In this document: positions 1 through 9,353 of the stretch, piece by piece
Numbering within the stretch: the stretch's first letter is position 1
How the letters are laid out: each line of letters opens with the position of its first letter
Origin: Candidatus Brevefilum sp.
Lineage (GTDB): Bacteria > Chloroflexota > Anaerolineae > Anaerolineales > Anaerolineaceae
Reading direction: 5' to 3'
DNA length: 64,000 nt
NCBI GenBank assembly: GCA_019428905.1
Contig: JAHYJN010000004.1
Span: forward strand, 23,996-87,995
Translations under genes and position numbers: made by a program
The notes under the pieces: generated by a model
Databases searched by the model: none
Seen by the model: the letters and a program-made list of their open reading frames with translations, nothing else
Told to the model about the DNA's origin: nothing

Positions 1-62
1 GAATGAATGGCTGTCTTTTTCAGCCTCTTATCCTGAGGATTTTCGAACAGCGTACACCCAGC

Positions 63-770
63 TCAGGATGTCCACAGCTCAGGATACAATGATTTGATCG
101 AAGCCACGCCCCTGCTACCGACAACAACGTGATCCACAATGGGCAATTCCAACATCTTTCCTGCGTCAATTAACATCCGGGTAAGTTGAATGTCCTCTGG
201 GCTGGGAGAAGGATCCCCGCTGGGATGGTTGTGAACAATAATCAAGGATGCCGCGTTGTGGCGAATCCCGGATTTATAGATTTCCGCCGGACGGACAGAA
301 GAAGAATTTAACGATCCACGGTAGAGTTGCTCCGTGCGAATATGATGGTTGCGCGTGTCGAGCAGCAGCACCCACAGCTCCTCCTGTTCGAGGCTAGCCA
401 TTTTATATTGAACCTGGTCAGCCACATCCTGTGGGCAGGTGATCAGCACGCGGTCTTCGGGCTGTTTTTTGGCAATTCGTCCGCCTAACTCAATGGCTGC
501 TTTAATCTGGGCGGCTTTAGCTGGTCCCACCCCATCAACCTGGCACAATTCAGTGAATGTTGCCTTCAGTAAGCCTTCTAAACCCTCATACAGGTACAAT
601 AAGCGCTGCCCCATTTGAACGGCACTCGTCCCCTGCATGCCAACCCGTAATAGAATGGCTAGCAGCTCAGCATCGCTCAGAACGTGGGCGCCTTGTTTCT
701 CCAAACGCTCTCTGGGGCGTTGTGACTGCTCGATGTCTTTAATCCGGTATCCCTGTTGTATATCTGCCAA
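63..770 (-). CDS. radC: RadC/JAB-domain DNA repair-associated protein
   Basis: This is a 235-residue RadC family protein of normal family length. Residues about 70-97 form a helix-hairpin-helix (VDGVGPAKAAQIKAA). The C-terminal half is a JAMM/MPN domain with the metal motif HNHPSGDPSPSPED at about residues 180-193. The family is linked to DNA repair and recombination, but its biochemical role is unsettled; the JAMM motif suggests a zinc-dependent hydrolase. The start is TTG, chosen because an AGGAG Shine-Dalgarno sequence lies five bases upstream. It is transcribed divergently from the STAS-HATPase gene and shares a 150-base intergenic region with it. Confidence 0.93.
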   Translation of the reverse strand: MADIQQGYRIKDIEQSQRPRERLEKQGAHVLSDAELLAILLRVGMQGTSAVQMGQRLLYLYEGLEGLLKATFTELCQVDGVGPAKAAQIKAAIELGGRIAKKQPEDRVLITCPQDVADQVQYKMASLEQEELWVLLLDTRNHHIRTEQLYRGSLNSSSVRPAEIYKSGIRHNAASLIIVHNHPSGDPSPSPEDIQLTRMLIDAGKMLELPIVDHVVVGSRGVASIKSLYPELWTS

Positions 771-886
771 GAGAGCTCCTTTCGAAGCAGGATATAATCA
801 CTATTTTACAAGTTGATCTATCCTACATTTTTTGGTGATGGTAAATAATAATTCGCCTAATTAGGTCTTGCTGCATTGCTCCATGA

Positions 887-892
887 TATAAT
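887..892 (+). promoter_or_regulatory. Putative -10 box for the partner-switch operon
   Basis: A perfect TATAAT lies 31 bases before the ATG at 924. No good -35 at 16-18 bases is visible. Its position inside the longest open frame (which begins at 876) argues that translation starts at 924. Confidence 0.4.
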
Positions 893-923
893 TGCTTTAT
901 TATCAAATTTGATTGGAACAACT

Positions 924-1685
924 ATGGAGCTTGTCCTCACCGAATATAAACACTGTGACCTGATCGAAATCACTGGTCGGATCGACAGTTATTCAGCACC
1001 TCAAATTAAACAGATGCTGAATGCGTTAATCAACGATGATCATTATAATATCATCGTAGATTTGCGGAATGTGACTTTTTTATCCAGCTCAGGAATCTTG
1101 GCTTTTGTTGACGCACAACGGAAATTAAAACGAGGCGGGAAAGGTCTGGTTGCCTTCACGAATGTGCCTAAATTGGTATATTCCAGCTTTGAATTGGCGG
1201 GTTTTAACACAATTTTTGACTTTTTCAATGACAGACACACCGCAGTGGGTCAGTTTACAAAAACCACATCAATGAAATCCAAAACTTTCCCTGCCAATTA
1301 CAAAAGCTTGGCTATCATCAGTGATTTTGTCGTTGACCTGGCAGAGGAAGCTGGGTTCTCCCCCAGTGATGTGTATGCCATACAAACAGCGGTTGATGAA
1401 GCATGTTCGAATATCATCGATCATGCCTATGGGGGTGAAGATCTTGGCAACATCAAAATCAAAGTTAAAGAGTCTGAAGACAAAATCCAAATCATCCTCA
1501 TCGATCAGGGTGAACCATTTGTACCGGAAAATATCCCGGAACCAGATATCACCTCACCGCTTGAAATCAGGAAAGAGCGCGGTCTGGGCATCTTCTTTAT
1601 GAGAAATTTGATGGACAAAGTCACGTTTGAATTTTCGCAAACAAAAGGAAATACCCTGACCCTGGTCAAGTACAAAGGGGGTTAG
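924..1685 (+). CDS. STAS domain-HATPase fusion (anti-sigma antagonist plus RsbW-like kinase)
   Basis: The protein is 253 residues from ATG 924; the open frame extends upstream to 876, but that part overlaps a TATAAT. The N-terminal ~100 residues are a STAS domain of the SpoIIAA/RsbV type with the signature TFLSSSGILAF, whose serines are where the phospho-acceptor sits in the family. The C-terminal ~130 residues are a GHKL ATPase of the RsbW/SpoIIAB type (EACSNIIDHAY N-box, DQGEPF, RGLGIFFM). In classical systems the antagonist and the kinase are separate proteins, so the fusion may be self-regulating. The next gene, two bases downstream, is a SpoIIE-type phosphatase, the expected partner that dephosphorylates the STAS serine. 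No sigma factor lies nearby, so the output target is unknown. Confidence 0.88.
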   Translation: MELVLTEYKHCDLIEITGRIDSYSAPQIKQMLNALINDDHYNIIVDLRNVTFLSSSGILAFVDAQRKLKRGGKGLVAFTNVPKLVYSSFELAGFNTIFDFFNDRHTAVGQFTKTTSMKSKTFPANYKSLAIISDFVVDLAEEAGFSPSDVYAIQTAVDEACSNIIDHAYGGEDLGNIKIKVKESEDKIQIILIDQGEPFVPENIPEPDITSPLEIRKERGLGIFFMRNLMDKVTFEFSQTKGNTLTLVKYKGG

Positions 1686-1687
1686 TC

Positions 1688-4600
1688 TTGGCAAATCTTA
1701 ACCCCTCCAGGACTATTCCTGATTTTACACCTGATGATATTCTTACTTTAGGTGATCAGTTAGTGTCAATGACGGATTATCCAAGCCAAAAGGGGTTATT
1801 TGAGGCCTTTCTTGAGGAGCATTTTGGTGGGAAACCAGTGATTTGGTTAAAATCACCTCATAAATCCATCACCAATAATTTACCCAGAGCGACCTTCCCC
1901 TTTGATCCAGATATTGGGTCGCCTGGTGAATCTGACGGTGAGCTGCAACCCCGTACCTTTACAAAAGACCATGTCCACTGGGCAGTTATTCCGCTTAAAC
2001 GGGATGACTCACTGTTTGGTAATTTAATTCTCCAACGCGAGCGCCCATTTATTCAATCTGAACTTGACCAACTGCTCAAGATCAGCAAGGTTGCAGGTCT
2101 GGCAATCTACGCTACTTTGCAAGATCTCCTCCACCATTGGCGCCAAAAGCAGCTCAACCTGGTACGTTCAGTGACCGGGCGCATCTCACAAATCACAGAC
2201 CTGGAGATTCTGACAACTGAAATATCCCATCTCATTCAAGAGACATTTGATTATTATTACGTAGCCGTTTTTTTGATCCATGAAAACACTGGTCGTTTGC
2301 ATTTTAAAGCCAGTGCAGGATCAGATGAAAGCGACCGGCCAGAATTTGAAGGTGAGTCGCATCCCGGCTTTGCACTGGGCGAGCACATGATCGGTCATGT
2401 AGCGAAAACAGGTCGTGAATTGATGGCAAATAATGTTGAAGATGAGCCGCGATATCAGGCGGTTGACTCATTAGCTGCCACAAAAGCAGAGGTTGTAATC
2501 CCGCTCAAAATTGAATCCCGGATATTTGGTGTTCTGGATATCCAGGCTGACACAAAACATGCCTTCGATAAAGACGATCTGATGGTTTTGCGCGCCCTGG
2601 CTGATAATATCGCCATCGCCATTGAAAGCACCCGGTTGTATCAGGGGGTTCAGAAACGGGCCGAACAGCTGACCACGGTTTCTGATGTCAGCCGGGCGAT
2701 TACATCTATCCTAGATATTGATGAACTCCTCCAAAAAATCGTTAACTTGATCCATGATCGTTTTCAATTCCCGTATGTTCACCTTTACACCATTGACAAT
2801 ATACATCAACAGATCTCGTTTAAAGCTGGCAGCGGTGCGAGAACACATCTTTATGACGAGGCAGGGGTCTCGTTTGATATTCACTCAGAGGCTGGCATTT
2901 TACCTTGGGTGGTGCAGCATCGACGCACAAAACGTGTAGGGGATGTGGAAAAAGAACCGCTCTATCGTAAAGCGTTGGTTGCACAGGCGATCAACGGATC
3001 GGAAATGGCTGTGCCGTTGTCATTCGGTGGCGAAATACTGGGCGTGTTAGACCTGCAAAGTGATGAAAAAAACACCTTCAGTGAAGACGATCAACAGCTG
3101 ATGGAAACCTTGGCTGATAACCTTGCAATTGCGATCCGAAATGCCCGCCTTTATCGTTCAGAGAAATGGCGTAGACAGGTGGCTGAAAGTTTACGCGATA
3201 TCGCCGGATTGCTGTCTGATAACATCGCACAGGAAGGTGTACTAAACGCCATTCTTGACCAACTTCAAAAAACCTTGCCATGCGATATCGCGGTAATCTG
3301 GCTGTTTGACACCAACCAGGTCAATAATGAAGACCTAACGTCAAGAAGATTATCATTAGCGGCTTACAAAACTGCGCAGGCTTATCCCCCCGAAGGTTTG
3401 GCCTCGCTGTCCTTTGCACCTGATAAGTGGACAAAGGCTGTTTTATCCCAGCGAGAACCAAAAATCCGCCAACCAGATGAACCGATCGGACCCATCGCTG
3501 AGCATTATGAACTTGATCCGGATTACTCAGCGATCGCAGCACCTCTGTCTACTGGCGATGAAGTCCTGGGGATGTTAACCATGATCCACCACACACCTGG
3601 CCGCTATGGAGATGAATCTCAGAAGATCACCTCAGCATTTGCAAGTTATGCAGCCATTGCCATAAAAAATACCCGCTTGTATGCCACTTCCCAGGAACAA
3701 GCCTGGATCTCAACCATCCTGCTGCAAGTCGCCAATGCCATCCAATCTTCAACCAATCTGGATGAATTAATGGCCACCATTGTTCGGCTGACCCCAATGG
3801 TGGTCGGTGTCAAAGGCTGTGCGCTCTTTTTACGCGTCCCTGAGAGTAAGGTTTTCCAATTATCAGCTATGTACGGTATTGGTGATTCAACAGAAGCGGT
3901 AAAGCTTGATCAACCCTTACCATTGATTGCTCCACCGATATTAGAAGAGTTGTTATTCGTTAAGGAACCTTTGCTCGTCAGGAACCCAGAAGAAGACCTC
4001 AACTTGCCAGAGGATTTAGCGCTGCAACTAGCAATAAACAGGCTGATCCTTTTTCCACTCATGGCGCGAAACGAGGTCTTGGGCGCATTTCTTCTGGCAA
4101 ATGAAGTTAATCCAACTCAAGAAGAGCAGCTTTCGGATGTTCTGACCGGGGAACGCCACAAAATCGTTCAAGGGATCATGCAACAAACGGCTGTCGCCAT
4201 AGAAAATATTCGTTTGAATGAAGCCCGCCAGGAAGAAGCCTACATTTCCGCGGTCTTACTGCAAGCGGCCCAAGCCACGGTGAGCAGTGCGAATTTACAC
4301 GACACACTCGACTCGATGGTTAATATCATGCCCATTCTAGTCGGCATCGATGCCAGCCTGATCTACCTGTGGGACAATAACGATCGGCACTTCAAAACAT
4401 CCCATGCTACGATCAAAACTTTAAATGAGGCCGATAATCTCATCGGCACTGTTTTCCAACCTGGTGATTTCCCAATGTTGGATGCGGTCATCAATAACAA
4501 CCGCCCCATTGTTTATCCCTTTGTCGAAACTGCCCTGCCACCCGAAGACTGGGACTTAGCCCTGCCTGATGAAGGCCAAATTGATCCCACGCCTGTACTG

Positions 4601-5560
4601 CAAACCCATTATCCCTTATTGATGGGTTTTCCATTATCAGTCAAAGATGAATTTTTCGGGGTGCTACTCGCTGAAGATGAAAATTATGCCACCAACCGTG
4701 AGCGCCGTTTTGAATTGTTATGGGGAATTGCGCAACAGGCATCCCTTGCGATCCAGAATGACCTGCTAAACAAAGAAATGCTCGATCGACAGCGCATTGA
4801 ACGGGAATTCCAGCTGGCCAGGGAGATTCAACAGACACTCCTTCCTGATCATATTTTCTCGATACCAGGTTGGGAGATGGATGTTCGCTGGGAGACCGCC
4901 CGCCAGGTTGGTGGTGACTTTTATGACTATTTTATGCTTAGCGATGGTCGCTTGGCCTTTGTGATCGCTGATGTCTCAGATAAAGGTCTGGCTGCCTCGC
5001 TTTATATGGCTGTCACCCGTACACTTTTACGGGCTGCAGCAGAAGGATTTAATTCCCCTGCCAAGACATTAGAACACGTCAACTCGTTATTATTGAATAA
5101 CTCCCAAGATGGCTTATTTGTGACCACATTCTACGGGATTTTATCTGTAGATGATGGTTTGCTCTCTTATACCATTGCCGGTCATAACCCCCCGATCATC
5201 ATCCGTCACGGGCAAAACGACATCATCACGTTAGAAAGAGGTGGCATCGCCATCGGTGCTCTACCGGATATTTCTCTATCTGATCATCAAATAACACTCA
5301 ACCCTGGTGACTGCCTTGTCCTCTACACAGATGGGGTCACCGAAGCTTTCAATCTTAAGGACCAAATGTATGGTGATGATCGCTTTATGCGCTTGTTAGG
5401 TAATTTAATCGGGAAATCAGCCTCTTCAGTGCTCGAAGCATTAGAAGCAGATCTGGCACTATTTCGGGATGGCGCCCCCCTAAGCGATGACACCACCATG
5501 CTGGCTATCTGCAGAGCGAGATCATTGGGAGACAATCACAGGGACTTGCGTGCCGCGTAA
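1688..5560 (+). CDS. Multi-GAF sensor with SpoIIE/RsbU-type PP2C phosphatase
   Basis: This is a very large (1290-residue) cytoplasmic sensor phosphatase. About five to six GAF-like modules fill residues 20-1040; several end in the repeated helix pattern ADNIAIAIESTRLY or IAIKNTRLY. A linker helix with REFQLAREIQQTLLP introduces a C-terminal PP2C_SIATE domain (about 1060-1280) with metal-binding motifs VGGDFYDY, ADVSDKG, LYTDGVTEA and DDTTMLA. It should dephosphorylate the STAS domain of the gene before it in response to ligands or redox signals sensed by the GAFs. The start is TTG at 1688, two bases after the previous stop, with an AAAGGGGG Shine-Dalgarno. Its last 39 bases overlap the 3' end of the convergent ParB-like/UspA gene. 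Confidence 0.92.
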   Translation: MANLNPSRTIPDFTPDDILTLGDQLVSMTDYPSQKGLFEAFLEEHFGGKPVIWLKSPHKSITNNLPRATFPFDPDIGSPGESDGELQPRTFTKDHVHWAVIPLKRDDSLFGNLILQRERPFIQSELDQLLKISKVAGLAIYATLQDLLHHWRQKQLNLVRSVTGRISQITDLEILTTEISHLIQETFDYYYVAVFLIHENTGRLHFKASAGSDESDRPEFEGESHPGFALGEHMIGHVAKTGRELMANNVEDEPRYQAVDSLAATKAEVVIPLKIESRIFGVLDIQADTKHAFDKDDLMVLRALADNIAIAIESTRLYQGVQKRAEQLTTVSDVSRAITSILDIDELLQKIVNLIHDRFQFPYVHLYTIDNIHQQISFKAGSGARTHLYDEAGVSFDIHSEAGILPWVVQHRRTKRVGDVEKEPLYRKALVAQAINGSEMAVPLSFGGEILGVLDLQSDEKNTFSEDDQQLMETLADNLAIAIRNARLYRSEKWRRQVAESLRDIAGLLSDNIAQEGVLNAILDQLQKTLPCDIAVIWLFDTNQVNNEDLTSRRLSLAAYKTAQAYPPEGLASLSFAPDKWTKAVLSQREPKIRQPDEPIGPIAEHYELDPDYSAIAAPLSTGDEVLGMLTMIHHTPGRYGDESQKITSAFASYAAIAIKNTRLYATSQEQAWISTILLQVANAIQSSTNLDELMATIVRLTPMVVGVKGCALFLRVPESKVFQLSAMYGIGDSTEAVKLDQPLPLIAPPILEELLFVKEPLLVRNPEEDLNLPEDLALQLAINRLILFPLMARNEVLGAFLLANEVNPTQEEQLSDVLTGERHKIVQGIMQQTAVAIENIRLNEARQEEAYISAVLLQAAQATVSSANLHDTLDSMVNIMPILVGIDASLIYLWDNNDRHFKTSHATIKTLNEADNLIGTVFQPGDFPMLDAVINNNRPIVYPFVETALPPEDWDLALPDEGQIDPTPVLQTHYPLLMGFPLSVKDEFFGVLLAEDENYATNRERRFELLWGIAQQASLAIQNDLLNKEMLDRQRIEREFQLAREIQQTLLPDHIFSIPGWEMDVRWETARQVGGDFYDYFMLSDGRLAFVIADVSDKGLAASLYMAVTRTLLRAAAEGFNSPAKTLEHVNSLLLNNSQDGLFVTTFYGILSVDDGLLSYTIAGHNPPIIIRHGQNDIITLERGGIAIGALPDISLSDHQITLNPGDCLVLYTDGVTEAFNLKDQMYGDDRFMRLLGNLIGKSASSVLEALEADLALFRDGAPLSDDTTMLAICRARSLGDNHRDLRAA

Positions 5561-7270
5561 AACGCCATCGACAGTACTGCCAAATAGGATCTCAAACACA
5601 GGCGACCGACCATACCCACCCATCAAGATCATATCAGCCCGAATTTCTTCTGCTGCCTGCAGGATGACCAGGCTGATACGTCCTGTGCGTTTTCTAAAGA
5701 CCTGGCTGACACAACGTACGCCTAAATAATCCTTGGCTTCTGACAACCTTCTTTTCCCCCGCACCTCATCATCATCAACCACCAGCACCGAAAGATGCTT
5801 ATTATATCGACTGGCCAGGTAAGCCGCAATATATAGCGCTTCTTTGCCTTTTTGACTGCCGTCGTAAGCGAGTAAGAGATGGTTCATCCTGCTCAACCGC
5901 TCGCAGACAAACAGCAGAGGTCGAGTGCTTTTTCTTACAATTGTTCGCGTGCCAGATTTAAGCCTGGCAAAAATATTGGTCGAAGGCGGGTGGTTTAACT
6001 TCAATGTCACCAGGTCATTCACTTTTGCCCGTTCACAAATCGTCTCTGCAATCTTCCCCTGCGCGAATACCAGGTTACCACCGATACCTGACTGCTGCAG
6101 GCGCTCAGAAAAAGACCGTGACAAATCTTCATCGGAAATACGTTTTTCTCCCCATTCGTGAGCCCGTCTGATTGCCAAACCACGCACATCCGCTTTTTCC
6201 ATCTCGGCGATGATAATGGCTTGCTCGAGGGCGATCCAGCTTTCGGGGCTTCCACTAAGGGGTACCAGGATATCTGAAAATAAACTATCTCGCTCAACTT
6301 GTTTTTGTTGGTGCCATTCTCCAGGTGTAGAGAAATTTTCCAATTGATCAGGAATAAGCGCTTGTAGGATCTTTCGACCAGTACGCCGTAGCACACGGAA
6401 AAAGCGTTTGCCATGCACACTTAATAGATCAGAAGCGGCTTTGTCTGGTCGAATGGACCAACCCAACTCCTGTTCCATATACGATTGGTGATCCAATATC
6501 CAGATATAAAGGTCCGTTTCTGTCCTGCCAGGAAATTCACCCAGCAAGTTTTGTTCACGAATGGTCTCTATCACCGGCATATAGACATGATTGAACCAAT
6601 GCCAAACAGCTTCTTCCCAGGGAATTTCTCGCTGTTGTTCTAAACCCATATAATGCCGGTGCACTCGAATATGTTCCTCAAGAATCGGGTACTGACCTGG
6701 AAATGTGAGTTTGAATTCGACATCCGGGATGAGGGTATCGATTTTTGTTTCTTCAAGAAATTCGCTCAATTCTGCTTTTAAGATGATGTCCTCAGGAGAA
6801 TCATCCGGGGCCAACGGCACCTTGGTCTGGATCTCAGTCACATATGCTTCGATATGATCAATTCCCATTTGTTTGGCAATTGAGACCCGATGGTTTCCAT
6901 CCAAGACAAAATACACCTCACCGATCTTGTAAACAAGTATCGGCGGTAAACCCGTGGATCCCGGAGAAGTCATAGCGGCTTTAACATTCGCCCAACGTTC
7001 TTCATCGTTATCTCGGAGCGGCAAAAAATTTCGGTCAAAATCCTGGTAACGGTTGACACTGCCCACAATCGCACTTAGTGGGATGTCCTTGACGCCTTTT
7101 GATGAAAGACTGTGCGTTTGCATTTTTTGGGTGATCTCATCGAAGCGGAGTAAATCCAACGATTCTCCAGTGATGGTTGACCAAAAACGCTGCATGCGAG
7201 CTTTGGCGCGCGCTTGTCGGAAATCCTCCAAAGCCCTTGAGTATTCAATTTTGCTTTTATTGTCAGGCAT
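5522..7270 (-). CDS. ParB-like/UspA fusion protein
   Basis: A 582-residue protein. Residues about 60-150 resemble the ParB/sulfiredoxin-type fold (ILVYKIGEVYFVLDGNHRVS). A middle segment (about 200-300, FPGRTETDLYIWILDH) looks like the DUF4032-type region. Two universal-stress-protein domains follow: a degenerate one (about 335-450) and a well preserved one (about 460-582) ending in GGYGRSPVFEILFGSTVDG, the ATP-binding pattern of UspA. The function is unknown; a nucleotide-responsive stress protein is a reasonable inference. The start at ATG 7270 is preferred over GTG 7279 because AGGTG sits six bases before the ATG, whereas the GTG lies inside that signal. It ends in a 39-base tail-to-tail overlap with the phosphatase gene. 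Confidence 0.8.
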   Translation of the reverse strand: MPDNKSKIEYSRALEDFRQARAKARMQRFWSTITGESLDLLRFDEITQKMQTHSLSSKGVKDIPLSAIVGSVNRYQDFDRNFLPLRDNDEERWANVKAAMTSPGSTGLPPILVYKIGEVYFVLDGNHRVSIAKQMGIDHIEAYVTEIQTKVPLAPDDSPEDIILKAELSEFLEETKIDTLIPDVEFKLTFPGQYPILEEHIRVHRHYMGLEQQREIPWEEAVWHWFNHVYMPVIETIREQNLLGEFPGRTETDLYIWILDHQSYMEQELGWSIRPDKAASDLLSVHGKRFFRVLRRTGRKILQALIPDQLENFSTPGEWHQQKQVERDSLFSDILVPLSGSPESWIALEQAIIIAEMEKADVRGLAIRRAHEWGEKRISDEDLSRSFSERLQQSGIGGNLVFAQGKIAETICERAKVNDLVTLKLNHPPSTNIFARLKSGTRTIVRKSTRPLLFVCERLSRMNHLLLAYDGSQKGKEALYIAAYLASRYNKHLSVLVVDDDEVRGKRRLSEAKDYLGVRCVSQVFRKRTGRISLVILQAAEEIRADMILMGGYGRSPVFEILFGSTVDGVLRGTQVPVIVSQ

Positions 7271-7591
7271 TTCTTGCACCTGCCTTTTAAAACCTTAATA
7301 TTATTTTTTAGTTATCCTTATCGTTAGTCAATATTACTGAATATTCATGATTATTACAATATGTATGGGTTAATGATTTTCAACAAACTGTTAACGATGG
7401 TACAAATTTATCATAATAATATAATTATGGGTAATATTTTCGTGATCATGATATAGTCTACCTGACATCCAATCTGGCGGAAGCAGTGGAAAAAAGCTCC
7501 CATTTGAGTGAAAACTGATCAAAATTAAAAATGTCACACATGTTCACTGCCAGAAAAACAGCGTGAAAAATTTTTCGCTGACCATTCATGC
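7271..7591. other. AT-rich intergenic region between divergent genes
   Basis: About 320 bases without a credible reading frame. It is rich in A/T runs (for example TATAAT-like strings near 7420 and TATAGT near 7452) but none has a convincing -35 partner. It must carry the promoters of the ParB-like/UspA gene and of the PfkB gene. No repeat or strong hairpin was seen. Confidence 0.5.
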
Positions 7592-7597
7592 TATAAT
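7592..7597 (+). promoter_or_regulatory. Putative -10 box for the pfkB-parAB cluster
   Basis: A TATAAT 74 bases before the preferred ATG at 7666 (32 bases before the alternative TTG at 7624). The -35 region is only T-rich. It is the last TATAAT before the plus-strand cluster. Confidence 0.4.
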
Positions 7598-7665
7598 TTT
7601 AGGCATGAATTTTAAATTTCCAGTTGAGCGCTTGCACCTCTAAAAAAGCTTGGAAACACGCATTA

Positions 7666-8538
7666 ATGATTGATAAAAATAATCATGTTCAACCCATCCT
7701 AGCAGAATCGATCAATTACCTCGTTATCGGTCATCTGACGGCGGACCTTACTGAAAACGGTATTCAGCTGGGTGGGACGGCAACTTTTTCCGGTTTAACC
7801 GCTAAAGCCCTGGGGTTGCAGGTTGGAATGATCACCTCCCATGCACCGGCGTTGGATATTCAACCCATCCAATCCTTATGGATGTTGAACAAAACCAGCA
7901 GCACAACAACCACCTTCAAGAACATCTCCAATGGAATCAGCCGAACCCAATACCTGTATCATACAGCACAACGGCTGGAAAAAGCGGATATCCCATCCTT
8001 CCAACAAAATCCCGACATCGTTCATTTGGGTCCTGTCGCCAATGAAGTGGACCATACGATATTGCAGTGCTTCCCCAATAGCTTGAAATGCCTCACCCCC
8101 CAGGGGTGGATGCGAGCAACCAATGCTGAAGAACAAGTGATACCACGCATCTGGACCGAATCAGAGGAAACACTGCCACTTGCCGACGTTGCCGTGATCA
8201 GCCTGGAAGACGTCCAGATGAATGAGGATTTGATTGCCAGCATGGCGTGTGCCATTCCTGTATTTGTAGTTACAGAAAACAAAAAAGGCGCTCGTGTTTA
8301 TTGGCATAACGATGCCCGTTTTATCAACGCACCTGAGGTAAAATATCTAGACGATACAGGCGCTGGAGATATTTTTGCGACCGCTTTCTTTTACCGCTAT
8401 TTTTACACCAGAGATCCCTGGGAAGCCGGACGATTTGCAGTGATGCTGGCATCTTGGTCGGTCTCTCGCAGTTACCTCGACAGCATCCCCACGCCACAAG
8501 AAATCAACACAGCCAAGACGCAGCTGATAGGACATTAA
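7666..8538 (+). CDS. PfkB-family carbohydrate/nucleoside kinase
   Basis: A ribokinase-fold sugar or nucleoside kinase of about 290 residues. The C-terminal signature LDDTGAGDIFATAFFYRYF contains the anion hole and catalytic Asp (DTGAGD). The N-terminal NYLVIGHLTADL...LGGTATFSG is the usual substrate-binding start of the family. Substrate cannot be told from sequence. The frame opens at TTG 7624, but that codon lacks a Shine-Dalgarno; ATG 7666 has a weak GGAA upstream, so the start is uncertain. parA follows after 11 bases, so it probably shares a transcript with the segregation genes. Confidence 0.85.
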   Translation: MIDKNNHVQPILAESINYLVIGHLTADLTENGIQLGGTATFSGLTAKALGLQVGMITSHAPALDIQPIQSLWMLNKTSSTTTTFKNISNGISRTQYLYHTAQRLEKADIPSFQQNPDIVHLGPVANEVDHTILQCFPNSLKCLTPQGWMRATNAEEQVIPRIWTESEETLPLADVAVISLEDVQMNEDLIASMACAIPVFVVTENKKGARVYWHNDARFINAPEVKYLDDTGAGDIFATAFFYRYFYTRDPWEAGRFAVMLASWSVSRSYLDSIPTPQEINTAKTQLIGH

Positions 8539-8549
8539 AGGATCTCCGC

Positions 8550-9353
8550 ATGGGATTGGGAAAAATTTACACGATTGTGAATCAAAAAGGTGGCGTTGGG
8601 AAAACAACCACCGCTATCAACCTTGGGGCATACCTCGGGTATTATGGCCAGCGGGTGCTGATCATTGATATAGACCCACAATCCAACGCAACCTCCTGCC
8701 TCGGTATCAAGAAAAACGAGGTTAACGGGGGAACGTACGAGGTTTTGATTGGCGCACAGCCGATCCTGACGCAAATTCTACACAACCCACGCTACAAACT
8801 CTCTTTGCTCCCATCTTCACCTCCCCTGGCGGGTGCTGAGATTGAATTGATCGACTTCCACAACCGGGAATACATCCTCAAAAATGTGCTTGAGCCCATC
8901 AAACATCGTTACGATTACATTCTTGTTGATTGCCCACCCTCATTGGGCTTGTTGACTTTAAACGGACTGGTGTCAGCTATCAATGGTGTCCTGATCCCTG
9001 TTCAATGTGAATTCTTAGCCCTGGAAGGGCTGGGGCAGTTGACCAAAACCATCAACTTGGTCAGAAATGCACTGTTCACAGATTTGGAAATTCGCGGCGT
9101 TATTCTGACAATGTTTGATGGGCGCACCAATCTGGCCAACGATGTTGTCCGCGAGGTCCAAAACCACTTTGGAGAGCTGGTCTTCGACACCATTATTCCG
9201 CGCTCAATCCGCTTGGCAGAAGCACCATCCTTTGGCATGCCCATTTCTGTCTACGCACCAGATTCAAGCGGTGCGCATGCTTATGCAGCCCTCGCAAAAG
9301 AATTGATGATATCAGATCAGGTACAAGTCCCAATCATTCAGGAGGCAACCTAA
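8550..9353 (+). CDS. parA: Chromosome-partitioning ATPase ParA/Soj
   Basis: A 267-residue Walker-type ParA ATPase without an N-terminal DNA-binding domain, as in chromosomal Soj. The deviant Walker A KGGVGKTTTA is followed by DIDPQSNAT and the Walker B region ILVDCPPSLGLLT. It forms a dynamic ATP-dependent partner for ParB in origin segregation. The start is ATG 8550, preceded by GGAT; the longer open frame from 8454 overlaps the kinase gene and adds non-homologous residues. Its stop overlaps the parB start by one base (TAATG), indicating translational coupling. Confidence 0.96.
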   Translation: MGLGKIYTIVNQKGGVGKTTTAINLGAYLGYYGQRVLIIDIDPQSNATSCLGIKKNEVNGGTYEVLIGAQPILTQILHNPRYKLSLLPSSPPLAGAEIELIDFHNREYILKNVLEPIKHRYDYILVDCPPSLGLLTLNGLVSAINGVLIPVQCEFLALEGLGQLTKTINLVRNALFTDLEIRGVILTMFDGRTNLANDVVREVQNHFGELVFDTIIPRSIRLAEAPSFGMPISVYAPDSSGAHAYAALAKELMISDQVQVPIIQEAT

